Notes under the pieces: generated by a model | What the model was told of the DNA's origin: nothing | Database searches by the model: none | The model's input: the letters and a program-made list of their open reading frames with translations, nothing else | Source: Paractinoplanes rishiriensis | Lineage (GTDB): Bacteria > Actinomycetota > Actinomycetes > Mycobacteriales > Micromonosporaceae | Direction: 5' to 3' | NCBI RefSeq assembly: GCF_016862375.1 | Contig: NZ_BOMV01000007.1 | Location: 434,001-498,000, forward strand | DNA: 64,000 nucleotides | Position numbers and translations under genes: made by a program | Shown: positions 25,102 to 35,979 of the stretch, one piece after another | Layout: every line of letters begins with the position of its first letter | Numbering within the stretch: the stretch's first letter is position 1

Positions 25102-26133
25102 TCAGAGCGCGGCGGCGACCCGGTCGCCGACCTCGGCGGTCCGCAGCGGGGTGCCCGCGGTGCGGGACGCGACCTCGGCCGCGACCGCCTCGGATACTCG
25201 GCGGGCCTCGTCATGGTGGCCCAGGTGCTCGAGCAGCAGGGCGCCGGACAGGATGGCGGCCGCCGGGTCGGCGATGCCCTGACCGGCGATGTCCGGCGCG
25301 GAGCCGTGTACCGGCTCGAACGTCGACGGGTATTTGCGCTCCGGGTTGACGGAGCCGCTGGCCGCCATGCCGATGCCGCCGGTGACGGCCGCGGCGATGT
25401 CGGTGAGGATGTCACCGAAGAGGTTGTCGGTCACCACCACGTCGTACCGTTGCGGGTTGCTGACCATGAACATGCTGGCCGCGTCGATGTGCTGGTATTC
25501 GGTGGTGACCTCGGGGAACTCGGCCGCGACGGCCGCGAACGTGCGCGCCCACAGGCCGCCGGCCTTGGTCAGCACGTTGGTCTTGTGGACCATCGTCAGG
25601 TGGCGGCGCTCGCGGCGCTGGGCCCGGCCGAACGCGTCCCGGATGACCCGCTCGACGCCGTGCCGCGTGTTCAGGCTCTCCTCGGTGGCGATCTCGGCGG
25701 GGGTGTCCTTGTGCAGGACGCCGCCGGCGCCGACGTAGAGGCCCTCGACACCCTCGCGGACGACGACCATGTCGATCTCGCCGGGCTTGATGCCGGCCAG
25801 CGGACTGGTGGTGCCGGGCCAGAGCTTCGACGGGCGCAGGTTCACGTACTGGTCGAAGTCGAACCGCAGCTTGAGCAGCAGGCCGCGCTCGAGCACGCCG
25901 GGCGGCACGCTCGGGTCGCCGATCGCGCCCAGCAGGATGGCGTCGTGGCCGGCCAACTCGTCCTGGACGGTCGGCGGCAGCACCTCGCCGGTGCGGTTGT
26001 AGAAGCGGGCGCCCAGGTCGTAGTCGTGGAACTCGGTGCCCGGGAGCACCGCCTCGATCACCTTGCGGGCCTGCGCGGTCACCTCGGTCCCGATGCCGTC
26101 GCCGGCCACCACCGCGATCCGCGCCACGCTCAC
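25102..26133 (-). CDS. leuB: 3-isopropylmalate dehydrogenase
   Basis: The 343-residue protein is a beta-decarboxylating dehydrogenase with [15 protein letters not shown] at the start, [37 protein letters not shown], and [26 protein letters not shown] containing the Mg-binding Asp residues and the NAD region near [12 protein letters not shown]. It catalyses the third step of leucine synthesis. The GTG start is preceded by CAGGGGGC. A 346-bp upstream interval holds a strong hairpin. Confidence 0.93.
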   Translation of the reverse strand: MSVARIAVVAGDGIGTEVTAQARKVIEAVLPGTEFHDYDLGARFYNRTGEVLPPTVQDELAGHDAILLGAIGDPSVPPGVLERGLLLKLRFDFDQYVNLRPSKLWPGTTSPLAGIKPGEIDMVVVREGVEGLYVGAGGVLHKDTPAEIATEESLNTRHGVERVIRDAFGRAQRRERRHLTMVHKTNVLTKAGGLWARTFAAVAAEFPEVTTEYQHIDAASMFMVSNPQRYDVVVTDNLFGDILTDIAAAVTGGIGMAASGSVNPERKYPSTFEPVHGSAPDIAGQGIADPAAAILSGALLLEHLGHHDEARRVSEAVAAEVASRTAGTPLRTAEVGDRVAAAL

Positions 26134-26479
26134 GACTGCCCCCTGCTGCTTTCCGCACGACGAATGCCACCCAGGCTAGCCCTGCGTCCCGATCTTCGGT
26201 ACGCCGGTCCCAATCCGAGAGACGGGACGGACACGAACAGCCCCCGAGCCGCGGCAAACGGCTCGGGGGCTGCTGCGACGAGTACGCGTGGCTCGGTCCC
26301 GCCGGGATACACAGCCGCTGCCCCGCCGCGGTGGAGGCGTCACCCGAAGACGAACCCACCGGCAAGACGTGCGGCAGGGACAACGCTAGCGATGCGGACT
26401 AAAGACGCGCAAGACGCATCCCCCGCGTGTCGGCCGTCTTGTTCCGGCGTGTCGCCCGCGGTGATGGCACCATGCGCCG
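26134..26479. other. Intergenic region upstream of leuB
   Basis: No gene is seen in this 346-bp interval between the divergent leuB and the small hypothetical gene. A perfect 14-bp hairpin occupies 26238-26272. TAGCCT (26174-26179, minus) and TAGCGT near 26385 (minus) are candidate -10 elements for leuB. No Leu-rich leader peptide with a stop was found. Confidence 0.5.
26238..26272 (-). terminator. Strong hairpin in the leuB upstream region
   Basis: The arms CAGCCCCCGAGCCG and CGGCTCGGGGGCTG pair perfectly over 14 bp around a 7-nt loop. No T-tract follows on the minus strand (TTCGTGTCC), so it may be a regulatory hairpin rather than a true terminator. Confidence 0.5.
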
Positions 26480-26842
26480 GTGAGTTTCGACCTAGTGGTG
26501 TGGGCGATGGACCAGACGTCCCTGCCGGACGCCGTGCGGGCCGCCAACGCACGATGCGCGCGTGGTGAACACCCGCAGCGCCCGGCCGACCCCCGCGTCG
26601 TCGCCTTTTATGACGCCTTGACCAGCGATTATCCGGACCGCGGTCCGCATGCATCGGCGCCCGGCTCGCCATGGGCCCACCCTCCGCTGCACGCCGCCGC
26701 CGACCACATCCAGATGCGGCTGGACGAGAACTGCCCAGATGTCGTGCTGGAGACGATCGAGCGGCTGGCCGGCGAACTGAACCTCGATCTGCTCGACCTC
26801 CAGGACGGAACGGTCTACCCACCACCAGCGCGCACGCGCTGA
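26480..26842 (+). CDS. Hypothetical protein
   Basis: A 120-residue soluble protein from a GTG start, opening FDLVVWAMDQTSLPDA and containing FYDALTSDYPD and LDLLDLQDGTVYPP. It is acidic, has no membrane segment or signal, and resembles small uncharacterised proteins found near polymorphic-toxin or immunity loci, although no toxin is nearby. I do not recognise a specific family, so no function is given. It stands between leuB and serA, both on the opposite strand. Confidence 0.65.
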   Translation: MSFDLVVWAMDQTSLPDAVRAANARCARGEHPQRPADPRVVAFYDALTSDYPDRGPHASAPGSPWAHPPLHAAADHIQMRLDENCPDVVLETIERLAGELNLDLLDLQDGTVYPPPARTR

Positions 26843-26853
26843 CCGGCTGAGGC

Positions 26854-28452
26854 TTACTCGCTACGCAGGTCGACCACGCTGCACCGGGCACAGCCGATCG
26901 ATTCGGCCACCGCGGAGAGCAGCTCGGGATCGACCGACGAGTCCAGCCGCAGCGTCATCAGCGCCTCGCCACCGGCCTCCCGGCGCGCCACCTGCATGGC
27001 CGCGATGTTGACCCCCGACTCGCCGAGCAGGGTGCCGATGGCGCCGATCACGCCGGGCCGGTCGCTGTAGCTCAGGAACAGCAGCACCCCGTCGGCGGTG
27101 AGGTCGAGGTCGAAGTCGTCGACCTCGGTGAGCTTGCTGATCTCGCGGGTGGTGGTCACCGTGAGCGTGCCGGCCACGCTCACGGTGCGCCCGTCCGGCA
27201 GCGCGCCGCGTACGGTCACCAGGTTTTGATGTTCTGCGGGCTCGTCGCTGACCAGCAGCTCCACCTCGACCCCGCGGTCGGCGGCGAGCTGGGGCGCGTT
27301 GACGTACGTGACCCGCTCGTCGACCACCGAGGCGAACAGGCCCTTGGTGGCGGCCAGGCGGAGCACGGCGACGTCGTGCGTGACGATCTCGCCGCGGACC
27401 TCGACCGTGACGCTGGCGGCCACCCCACCGGCCACCGCGGTGAACACCCGGCCGAGCTTCTCGGCGAGCGCGAGCAGCGGCCGCACGTCCTCGTCGACCA
27501 CACCGCCGGCCTGCACGTTGACCGCGTCCGGGACGAACTCGCCCTGGAGCGCGAGCTTGACGCTGCGGGCCACCGACAGGCCGGCCTTGTCCTGCGCCTC
27601 GGCGGTCGAGGCGCCCAGGTGCGGGGTGACCACCACGTTGTCGAACCCGAACAGCGGTGACTCGGTGATCGGCTCGGTGACGAACACGTCCAGCCCGGCG
27701 CCGGCCACCCGGCCCTCGCTCAGAGCCACCGCGAGCGCCTGCTCGTCGATCAGCCCGCCGCGGGCCGCGTTCACGATCCGCACGCCCGGCTTGACCATGC
27801 CGAGCTCCTTCTCGCCGATCAGACCGAAGGTCTCGGGGGTACGCGGCAGGTGCACCGAGATGAAGTCGCTCTCCCGGAGCAGTTCCTCGAGCCCGACCAG
27901 CCGCACCCCCAGCTGGGCGGCGCGGGCCGGCTGGATGTAGGGGTCGTACGCGATCAGCCGGGTGCCGAAGGAGGCCATCCGCTGCGCGAACAGCACCCCG
28001 ATCCGGCCCAGCCCGACCACGCCCACGGTCTTGCCCTGCACCTCGACGCCGGTGTAGCGGGAGCGCTTCCACTGGCCGTTCTTGAGGGCGGTGCTGGCGC
28101 TGGCGGTGTGCCGGGCCACCGCGAGCAGCAGCGCGATGGCCTGCTCGGCGGCCGAGACGATGTTGCTGGTCGGTGCGTTGACCACCATGACGCCGCGGGC
28201 GGTCGCGCAGGGCACCTCGACGTTGTCGAGACCGACGCCGGCCCGGGCCACCACCTTGAGCCGGTGGCCGGCCGCGAACACGTCGGCGTCGACCTTGGTG
28301 GCGCTGCGCACGATGAGAGCGTCGGCGTCGACGACCTCGCGGAGCAGGGCGGGGCGGTCGGTCCCGTCGACATGCCGGACGTCGAAGTCGTAGGCCAGCA
28401 CGTCGATGGCGGACGGGGCAAGTTCTTCGGCGATCAGGACGACGGGAGTCAT
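26854..28452 (-). CDS. serA: D-3-phosphoglycerate dehydrogenase
   Basis: The 532-residue long-form enzyme has the NAD motif GVVGLGRIGVLFAQRMA, GLDVFVTEPI, the catalytic-His motif TPHLGAST, an intervening ASB domain and a C-terminal ACT domain (LFLSYSDRPGVIGAIG) for serine feedback, as in Mycobacterium SerA. It oxidises 3-phosphoglycerate, the first step of serine synthesis. GGAGA lies 4 nt before the ATG. A TACGAT -10-like element lies at the edge of a large perfect inverted repeat upstream. Confidence 0.94.
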   Translation of the reverse strand: MTPVVLIAEELAPSAIDVLAYDFDVRHVDGTDRPALLREVVDADALIVRSATKVDADVFAAGHRLKVVARAGVGLDNVEVPCATARGVMVVNAPTSNIVSAAEQAIALLLAVARHTASASTALKNGQWKRSRYTGVEVQGKTVGVVGLGRIGVLFAQRMASFGTRLIAYDPYIQPARAAQLGVRLVGLEELLRESDFISVHLPRTPETFGLIGEKELGMVKPGVRIVNAARGGLIDEQALAVALSEGRVAGAGLDVFVTEPITESPLFGFDNVVVTPHLGASTAEAQDKAGLSVARSVKLALQGEFVPDAVNVQAGGVVDEDVRPLLALAEKLGRVFTAVAGGVAASVTVEVRGEIVTHDVAVLRLAATKGLFASVVDERVTYVNAPQLAADRGVEVELLVSDEPAEHQNLVTVRGALPDGRTVSVAGTLTVTTTREISKLTEVDDFDLDLTADGVLLFLSYSDRPGVIGAIGTLLGESGVNIAAMQVARREAGGEALMTLRLDSSVDPELLSAVAESIGCARCSVVDLRSE

Positions 28453-28490
28453 GCGCTCTCCATCCGGGCTCGCGATGTTCCGCGATCGTA

Positions 28491-28530
28491 TGTGTGAGGT
28501 CGGTCATTTCTATGTGACCGACCTCACACA
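28491..28530. promoter_or_regulatory. 16-bp perfect inverted repeat upstream of serA
   Basis: TGTGTGAGGTCGGTCA (28491-28506) and its exact reverse complement (28515-28530) flank the 8-bp spacer TTTCTATG. It lies 38 bp upstream of serA and 22 bp downstream of the preceding gene's stop. On the minus strand, TACGAT directly follows the repeat. It could be an operator at the serA promoter, a terminator hairpin for the upstream gene, or both. Confidence 0.7.
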
Positions 28531-28552
28531 AACCCGAAACATCGCCCCGGGG

Positions 28553-29794
28553 TCAGCCGACCTTCCGCGGGATGGCGTTGCGGTCGATCGGCGGCGCCGG
28601 GGACAGCCCGGCCTCGGCCCGGCCGTCCGGCTGCCGGAAGCTGAGCGCCTCGGCGTCCAGCGCGTCGTAGAGCAGGTCCAGGTCGAGCGTGCCGACCGGC
28701 GGATAGGTCCGCTCCCGGGGCGGCTCCTGGCCGATGGTGAGCGCGCCCTGCGACACCATGAACTCGACGATGGCCTGGCGCACCGCGGGCAGCGTGACCG
28801 GCGAGTGGTAGATGACGTTCAGGGCCTGCATCCGCATCCCCTGCACGTGTTCCTCGCCCTTGTTGTCGTGGAAGTGCGGGTTGCGGGTCTCGATCTGGAG
28901 CACCGGAACGGAATTGGCCATCACGTCGCTGCTGGTGCTCTCGAGCACCCCGCCGAACTGTTCGAACAGGTCCAGGTATTCGTACGGTTCGACCGCGAAA
29001 CCGCCGGCCAGCCGGAGCTTGAGACCAAGGTCGAGGGTCATCGCGTGCTCGCCGGCATTGCCGGTGGCGATGACCTCGGTACCGAAGCCGGAATACTCCG
29101 CGAGGAACCGGTTCAGCCACTCGTTCGTGATCTGCGAGCTGCGCCCGCGCCGGCTGAAGAACAGCCGGCCGTCGCGCAGCTTCGGTTTCGAGTGCCAGGA
29201 GATCCGGACCATCGCGTACGGCGAGTTCGCCAGGTGCAGCCCGGCGGCGTAAGCCTTGCAATATTCATGCACCGAGCCGGGTACATAGTTGTCCGCGTCC
29301 ACGTAGCCGAGGTAGCGGCGGCCGGTCATCGCGGCCAGCGCCATCCCGAGCAGCATGGCCTCGCCCTTGCCGGCCCGGATGAGCCCGTCGTCGTCGATCA
29401 GATCGGGCATTCCGGCGGCCTTGAACGCTCCGGCCACACCCGGATCGCGCTGGTGCAGGGTGATGGCCGAGCGGCCGGCCAGCCGGCAGTACTGCTCGAC
29501 GGTCTGCACCTCGATCTCGTAACGGTCGACCGGTGTCCGGTCGCTGTTCGAGACCAGCACTATGAGGCAGTCGTGGGGAATGCCGGAAAGCACTCCCTCG
29601 ATGACGCCGCGGGGCTCATTCATGCACGGCACGACGATTACCATTTGCGATTCGACAGCGTGCAGTGCGTCGGCGGGCACGATTCGACTGCCGGCACCGG
29701 CAGTAGTGCCCGAGTCCAGCTCAATCACCCGCTGCAGCTCATGAATCCGGACCGCGCCGAAGCGCTCACTCCGAAAAGACTCAGCCAGTCGCAT
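28553..29794 (-). CDS. mpgS: Mannosyl-3-phosphoglycerate synthase
   Basis: The 413-residue protein is a GT-A glycosyltransferase: opening RFGAVRIHELQRVIELDSG, the nucleotide-sugar region VIVVPCMNEP, and the metal-binding DxD in GYVDADNYVPG, followed by a conserved GEHAMTLDLG with an acidic residue. These match MpgS, which joins GDP-mannose to 3-phosphoglycerate on the way to the compatible solute mannosylglycerate. No MpgP phosphatase gene is in the window. Its neighbour serA uses the same 3-phosphoglycerate. Assignment is by motif recognition only. Confidence 0.75.
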   Translation of the reverse strand: MRLAESFRSERFGAVRIHELQRVIELDSGTTAGAGSRIVPADALHAVESQMVIVVPCMNEPRGVIEGVLSGIPHDCLIVLVSNSDRTPVDRYEIEVQTVEQYCRLAGRSAITLHQRDPGVAGAFKAAGMPDLIDDDGLIRAGKGEAMLLGMALAAMTGRRYLGYVDADNYVPGSVHEYCKAYAAGLHLANSPYAMVRISWHSKPKLRDGRLFFSRRGRSSQITNEWLNRFLAEYSGFGTEVIATGNAGEHAMTLDLGLKLRLAGGFAVEPYEYLDLFEQFGGVLESTSSDVMANSVPVLQIETRNPHFHDNKGEEHVQGMRMQALNVIYHSPVTLPAVRQAIVEFMVSQGALTIGQEPPRERTYPPVGTLDLDLLYDALDAEALSFRQPDGRAEAGLSPAPPIDRNAIPRKVG

Positions 29795-29910
29795 GCGGCG
29801 AGGCTACCCGTAAGAAGGTACTGGTAAGCGCCCGAACAGCGACAATTCTATTTCGACGCCCGGCGGGTTAGGAACACGTAACGTAGACGTTTCGACTAAT
29901 ACACTTCGGA

Positions 29911-29956
29911 AACCGAAACGCCCGGCATTCCCTCGACGTCGAGGAAATGCCGGGCG
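29911..29956 (-). terminator. Terminator of the ilvBNC operon
   Basis: A long stem (29919-29936 with 29939-29956, about 18 bp with minor interruptions) is followed on the minus strand by TTTCGGTTT. It begins 19 nt after the ilvC stop. Confidence 0.85.
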
Positions 29957-29974
29957 TACCCGTGCGGGTGGGCG

Positions 29975-31525
<1,551 letters not shown>

Positions 31526-31526
<1 letters not shown>

Positions 31527-33352
31527 CAGAGGTCGTCCTCGTCGAAGTTGGGACGCACGTCCCTAGCGAACATGATCTCGTCGTTGCTGGTGCCGGCCGC
31601 GACCATGGGCCACACCATGGCGTCCTTGCCGACCGTGAAGTCGATCACCACGGGCGCGTCGTTGATCTCCATGGCCTGCTTGATGATCTTGTCGACGTCG
31701 TCCTTCGACTCGCAGCGCAGGCCGATGCAGCCGAGCGCCTCGGCCAGCTTCACGAAGTCCGGGATCCGGTGCTTGTGGGTGCCCAGGTCGGTGTTGGAGT
31801 AGCGGCCCTCGTAGAACAGGGTCTGCCACTGCCGGACCATGCCCAGGTTGCCGTTGTTGATGACGGCGACCTTGATCGGGATGCCCTCCAGCGCGCAGGT
31901 GGCCAGCTCCTGATTGGTCATCTGGAAGCAGCCGTCGCCGTCGATCGCCCACACCGCGGTGTCCGGCTTGCCGACCTTGGCGCCCATCGCGGCCGGGACC
32001 GCGTAGCCCATGGTGCCGGCGCCGCCGGAGTTGAGCCAGGTGCCCGGCTTCTCGAACTTGATGAACTGGGAGGCCCACATCTGGTGCTGGCCGACGCCGG
32101 CCACGTAGACCGCGTCCGAGCCGACCAGCTCGCCGATCCGTTCGATCACGTACTGCGGGGCGAGCGCGCCGTCGGTCGGCTCCTCGTAGCCCAGCGGGTA
32201 CCGCTGCCGCAGCTCGTTGAGCGTGGCCCACCAGGTCTTGTACTGCTCGGTGCCGCCGGCCGAAGCGGAGACCGCGGCGATCAGCTCGTCGATGACGTGC
32301 CGGGCGTCGCCGACGATCGGGACGTCGGCGTGCCGGTTCTTGCCGATCTCGGCCGGGTCGATGTCGGCGTGCACCACCTTGGCGTCCGGCGCGAACGAGT
32401 CCAGCTTGCCGGTGACCCGGTCGTCGAAGCGCGCGCCCAGGGTGATCAGCAGGTCGGACTTCTGCAGCGCGTACACCGCCGGGACGGTGCCGTGCATGCC
32501 GGGCATGCCCAGGTGCTGCGGGTGCGAGTCGGGGAACGCGCCGAGACCCATCAGCGTGGTGATGACCGGGATGCCGGTCAGCTCGGCCAGCTTGCGCAGC
32601 CCGTCGGTGGCGCCGGCCTTGAGCACGCCGCCGCCGACGTACAGCACCGGGCGCCTCGCCGCGGCTATCAGCCGGGCCGCCTCGCGGATCTGCTTGCCGT
32701 GCGGGTGCAGGGTGGGCCGGTAGCCGGGCAGATCGAGCACCGGCGGCCAGGCGAACGTGGTCTGCGCCTGGAGCACGTCCTTGGGGATGTCGACCAGGAC
32801 CGGGCCGGGCCGGCCGGTGGCCGCCAGGTGGAACGCCTCGGCCAGCACCCGCGGGATCTCCTCGGCCGACTGCACCAGGAAGTTGTGCTTGGTGATCGGC
32901 AGCGTGATGCCCTGGATGTCCGCCTCCTGGAAGGCGTCCGTGCCGATCGCGGGCCGCGGCACCTGGCCGGTGATCGCGACGATCGGCACCGAGTCCATGT
33001 ACGCGTCCGCGATCGGGGTGACCAGGTTGGTGGCGCCCGGGCCGCTGGTCGCGATGCAGACGCCGACCTTGCCGGTGGCCTGCGCGTACCCGGTGGCCGC
33101 GTGGCCCGCGCCCTGCTCGTGACGCACCAGGATGTGGCGCACCTTGGAGTCGTACAGCGGGTCGTACGCCGGCAGGATCGCCCCGCCGGGGATGCCGAAC
33201 GCGACCTCGACACCGAGCGCCTCGAGGGACCGGACGAGCGAACCCGCGCCCGAGGTGGGCACCGGGGCGGCTACGGCGGCCGTGGTGGCGGCCGCCGCGA
33301 CGGTGGCCGGGTTGGCTCGGTGGGCGAGAGTCTCAGGCGTGGGTCTCGTCAT
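31526..33352 (-). CDS. ilvB: Acetolactate synthase large subunit
   Basis: The 608-residue ThDP enzyme has [17 protein letters not shown] with the ThDP-activating region, [22 protein letters not shown] (catalytic Glu), VDIPKDVLQ, the FAD-domain segment TLMGLGAFP, and the ThDP/Mg motif [12 protein letters not shown]...[12 protein letters not shown]. The ATG at 33352 follows AGAAGG. It is the first structural gene of the operon and is preceded by a leader peptide and intrinsic terminator. Confidence 0.96.
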
Positions 33353-33401
33353 GGAAGATCGAACCTTCTCTTCGATGGTCGTCCAGTACTTTTCGCGCAA
33401 C

Positions 33402-33433
33402 AAAAAAGGCCCTCGTGCGGGAAGCACGGGACC
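33402..33433 (-). terminator. Attenuator terminator of the ilvBNC operon
   Basis: On the minus strand GGTCC plus GTGC pairs with GCAC plus GGGCC (one internal loop, loop TTCCC), followed by six T residues (33402-33407). It lies 50 nt before the ilvB start and directly after a longer hairpin at 33435-33482. Confidence 0.82.
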
Positions 33434-33434
33434 T

Positions 33435-33482
33435 AGCGCACTCTCGCCGGGCTGATCCTCAGATCATCGGCAGGAGTGCGCT
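33435..33482 (-). other. Pause/anti-terminator hairpin of the ilvB leader
   Basis: AGCGCACTC (33435-33443) pairs with GAGTGCGCT (33474-33482), with an inner TGATC/GATCA stem. Its promoter-proximal arm overlaps the leader-peptide stop codon, and it abuts the terminator, so the two can compete during leader translation. Confidence 0.6.
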
Positions 33483-33511
33483 CAGATAAGTACTCGGGAC
33501 GCGAAGCACAT
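33482..33511 (-). CDS. ilvB leader peptide, MCFASRVLI
   Basis: A nine-residue frame ends in Val-Leu-Ile (GTA CTT ATC), the three products of the pathway, immediately before the stop. A promoter with -35 TTGACT and -10 CAGTCT ends 7 nt before the ATG, so the transcript begins at or near the start codon. Confidence 0.78.
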   Translation of the reverse strand: MCFASRVLI

Positions 33512-33515
33512 GGGA

Positions 33516-35867
33516 CTAAGACTGCCCCATCTCACTCGGCGAGTCAACTGATCCCACATTTTGATCACCCGCCAGGGGCTCGAACGCGGGATCGGTCGGC
33601 AACAGGGCTCTGAGCTGCCGCATCCCTGGGCCGAGCATCACCACCTGACTGCGTGCCGCGGCCCCCTTGGGTGGCTCGGTGCGCGCCTTCGGCACCGGCC
33701 GGGTGCCGGTGCGCAGGCTGTGCAACTGCGCCTCGAGGTGCTCGGCCGGCACGCCCCAGCCGAACAGCGAGCCCTGCCCGAGCCGGCAGCCCGCCTCCTC
33801 GACCGCGGCCCGCTGTGCCGGGGTGCCGATGCCCTCGGCCAGCACCTCGAGACCGAGCCGGTGTCCGAGCCGGACCACGACGTCGACCAGCGGCGCGGCC
33901 GGGCCGGTCTTGGATTCCGGCTCGGCCACCAGGGCATGGTCGATCTTGAGGATGTCGACCGGCAGCGTGCGCAGCTGGCCGAGCGAGGAATAGCCGGCGC
34001 CGAAGTCGTCGAGTGCCACCCGGACCCCGGTGGCGCGCAGCTCGGCCAGCCGGCTGACCAGTTCCTCCATATCGGTCGCCACGGCGTGCTCGGTGACCTC
34101 GAGCACCAGCCGCTGGGCCGGTACGCCGTGCTCGGCCAGCGCGTCGGCGACCTGACCGGCGTAGTCGGCGGCGTGCAGCTCCTTGGGTGACAGGTTGACC
34201 GACACCCAGACGTCGTGCCCCTTGGCCAGCCAGTCGGAGAGCTGCTTGCAGGCCTGGACGAGCACCCAGGACCCGATCCGGTTGATCAGCCCGGACTCCT
34301 CGGCCACCGGGATGAACTCGTCCGGCCGGACCGCGCCGAGGGTGGGGTGGTGCCAGCGGAGCAGCGCCTCGGCGCCGACCGGGCGCATCGAGGGCAGCGC
34401 CACCACCGGCTGGAAGACCAGGCGCAGCTGCTCGCGGTCGATCGCGTGCCGCAACTCGGCCTCCAGCGTGCCGCGGCGGCGCAGCAGCTCGTCGTAGCGG
34501 GCCTGGTAGCGCTCGACGCGGTTTTTCCCGCGCTGCTTGGCGTAGCGCAGCGCCAGGTCGGCGTCCCGGATCAGCTCGCCGGTGTCGGCCACGCCCAGAC
34601 TGGCGGACAGGAACACCGAGCCGCCGTCCACCTCGTACGGCTCGCCGAGAACGGCCAGCAGCCGGTGCGCGGTGAGCATCGCCTCGTCGGCCGTGCCGCG
34701 CATCAGCACCGCGAACTCGTCGCCGCCGAGGCGGGCCGCCACGTCGCCGTCCAGCAAATTGCGCCGCAGCCGCTCGCCGACCTCGGCCAGCACCGCGTCG
34801 CCCACGTCGTGGCCGCGCATGTCGTTGACCGTCTTGAAGCCGTCCAGGTCGATGCCGACCAGCACCAGCGGCTCGCCGGGCTCGGCCGCGTCGCGCAGCG
34901 CCCGCTGCAGGCCGCGCCGGTTGGCCAGGCCGGTGAGCGGGTCGGTGTGTGCCAGCTCGCGGAAGTGCGCCTCGCTCTGCCGCAGCTGGAGCGTGTACCG
35001 CCGGACGTCGCGCAGGGCCAGCACCTGCCGGCCGACCAGGGCCAGGCCCTCGACGCTGACGCCGAGGAACCCGTACACGTCGAAGGTGCCGCCGGACCGG
35101 AGGTGAAAGCCGAGCGCGCCCACCGTGGCCACCATCGGGACCACCGCGTACGCGGTGCCGCGCTCGCTCACGTCACCGACCACCTCGACCGGCTGGTCGG
35201 CCGCCTTGACCGCGCGCGCGATCACGAACAGGCCGCCGGGCAGCAGCAGCGCGCCGACCAGCAGGTCGACGTCGCGGTCCTGGCAGATGCCGCCGGCCAC
35301 CGCGACGGCCGCAACCGCCACCATGGCCACCCCGCCGGCCACCCGCACGGTGATCAGCCGGGGCCGGTGCGCGTGCAGCGCCAGCGCGATCAGCAGGCCC
35401 AGCGAGATGACCGCGAGCCCGGCCGGGATCAGCACCGACGGGCAGGCCATCGGGGTGGCGTCGCCGAGGAGGTGGGTCGGGTGCGAGAACAGCACCCAGC
35501 CGACGAACCAGAGCGCCGCCGCGATCACCAGGCCGTCCAGCAGGTGCCGCACCGCCGCGCCGGGACGCTCCGCGGCGCCGGGCAGCAGCGCGGTGCCGAT
35601 CAGCAGGATCAGGGTGCCGAGCGCGGCGCCGTAGGCCACCGCCGAGCCCAGGCTGATCCGCGGCGGCGGTGCCGGGTTGAGCAGCACGCTGACCACGCCG
35701 GCGAGGGCGGCCGCGGCGGCGATCGCGCTGCCCAGCGCCACCAGCAGGTGGGCCCGCCGAGCGGCGCCGGTGTGCTGGCGTCCCGACCTCCCCAGCAGTG
35801 CGACGGCCGGGACCGCGACCAGAAGACCCGCGAGCCCGGCCAGCTCCACGCCGGACGGTGATTGCAC
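33516..35867 (-). CDS. Membrane GGDEF-EAL cyclic-di-GMP protein
   Basis: The 783-residue protein has about seven or eight N-terminal membrane segments (residues ~8-270), a GGDEF domain with [11 protein letters not shown] and an intact RLGGDEF, then an EAL domain with [32 protein letters not shown] and LKIDHAL. There is no RxxD inhibition site before GGDEF. In the EAL domain the usual EGVE loop reads EGIG. A GTG at 35867 with CACAGT 6 nt upstream is taken as start. It may be a cyclase, a phosphodiesterase or both; the signal sensed through the membrane part is unknown. Confidence 0.9.
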   Translation of the reverse strand: MQSPSGVELAGLAGLLVAVPAVALLGRSGRQHTGAARRAHLLVALGSAIAAAAALAGVVSVLLNPAPPPRISLGSAVAYGAALGTLILLIGTALLPGAAERPGAAVRHLLDGLVIAAALWFVGWVLFSHPTHLLGDATPMACPSVLIPAGLAVISLGLLIALALHAHRPRLITVRVAGGVAMVAVAAVAVAGGICQDRDVDLLVGALLLPGGLFVIARAVKAADQPVEVVGDVSERGTAYAVVPMVATVGALGFHLRSGGTFDVYGFLGVSVEGLALVGRQVLALRDVRRYTLQLRQSEAHFRELAHTDPLTGLANRRGLQRALRDAAEPGEPLVLVGIDLDGFKTVNDMRGHDVGDAVLAEVGERLRRNLLDGDVAARLGGDEFAVLMRGTADEAMLTAHRLLAVLGEPYEVDGGSVFLSASLGVADTGELIRDADLALRYAKQRGKNRVERYQARYDELLRRRGTLEAELRHAIDREQLRLVFQPVVALPSMRPVGAEALLRWHHPTLGAVRPDEFIPVAEESGLINRIGSWVLVQACKQLSDWLAKGHDVWVSVNLSPKELHAADYAGQVADALAEHGVPAQRLVLEVTEHAVATDMEELVSRLAELRATGVRVALDDFGAGYSSLGQLRTLPVDILKIDHALVAEPESKTGPAAPLVDVVVRLGHRLGLEVLAEGIGTPAQRAAVEEAGCRLGQGSLFGWGVPAEHLEAQLHSLRTGTRPVPKARTEPPKGAAARSQVVMLGPGMRQLRALLPTDPAFEPLAGDQNVGSVDSPSEMGQS
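33519..33547 (-). promoter_or_regulatory. Promoter of the ilvBNC operon
   Basis: TTGACT (33542-33547) and CAGTCT (33519-33524) are separated by 17 bp on the minus strand. The promoter lies within the last codons of the upstream GGDEF-EAL gene and 7 nt from the leader ATG. Confidence 0.65.
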
Positions 35868-35873
35868 GGGAAC

Positions 35874-35879
35874 ACTGTG
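35874..35879 (-). promoter_or_regulatory. -10 element of an apparently leaderless gene
   Basis: CACAGT ends 6 nt before the GTG at 35867 on the minus strand. Confidence 0.35.
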
Positions 35880-35967
35880 CCGGATCTCGCACCGTTTCGG
35901 GAGCCCTGTCGGGGTGCGGAAATCCCGAGCTGTGGACGTCGCTGGCAACCACCCCTTACCGCGGTGG

Positions 35968-35973
35968 CACTAT
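35968..35973 (+). promoter_or_regulatory. -10 element of ilvD
   Basis: CACTAT ends 6 nt before the ilvD ATG at 35980. The intervening GAGGGG could also serve as a very close ribosome-binding site. Confidence 0.4.
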
Positions 35974-35979
35974 GAGGGG

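Noticed and set aside
26134..26479. A Leu-rich leader peptide before leuB
   Set aside because: No short frame with a start codon, Leu-run and stop could be found on the minus strand; the open frames run on without a stop.
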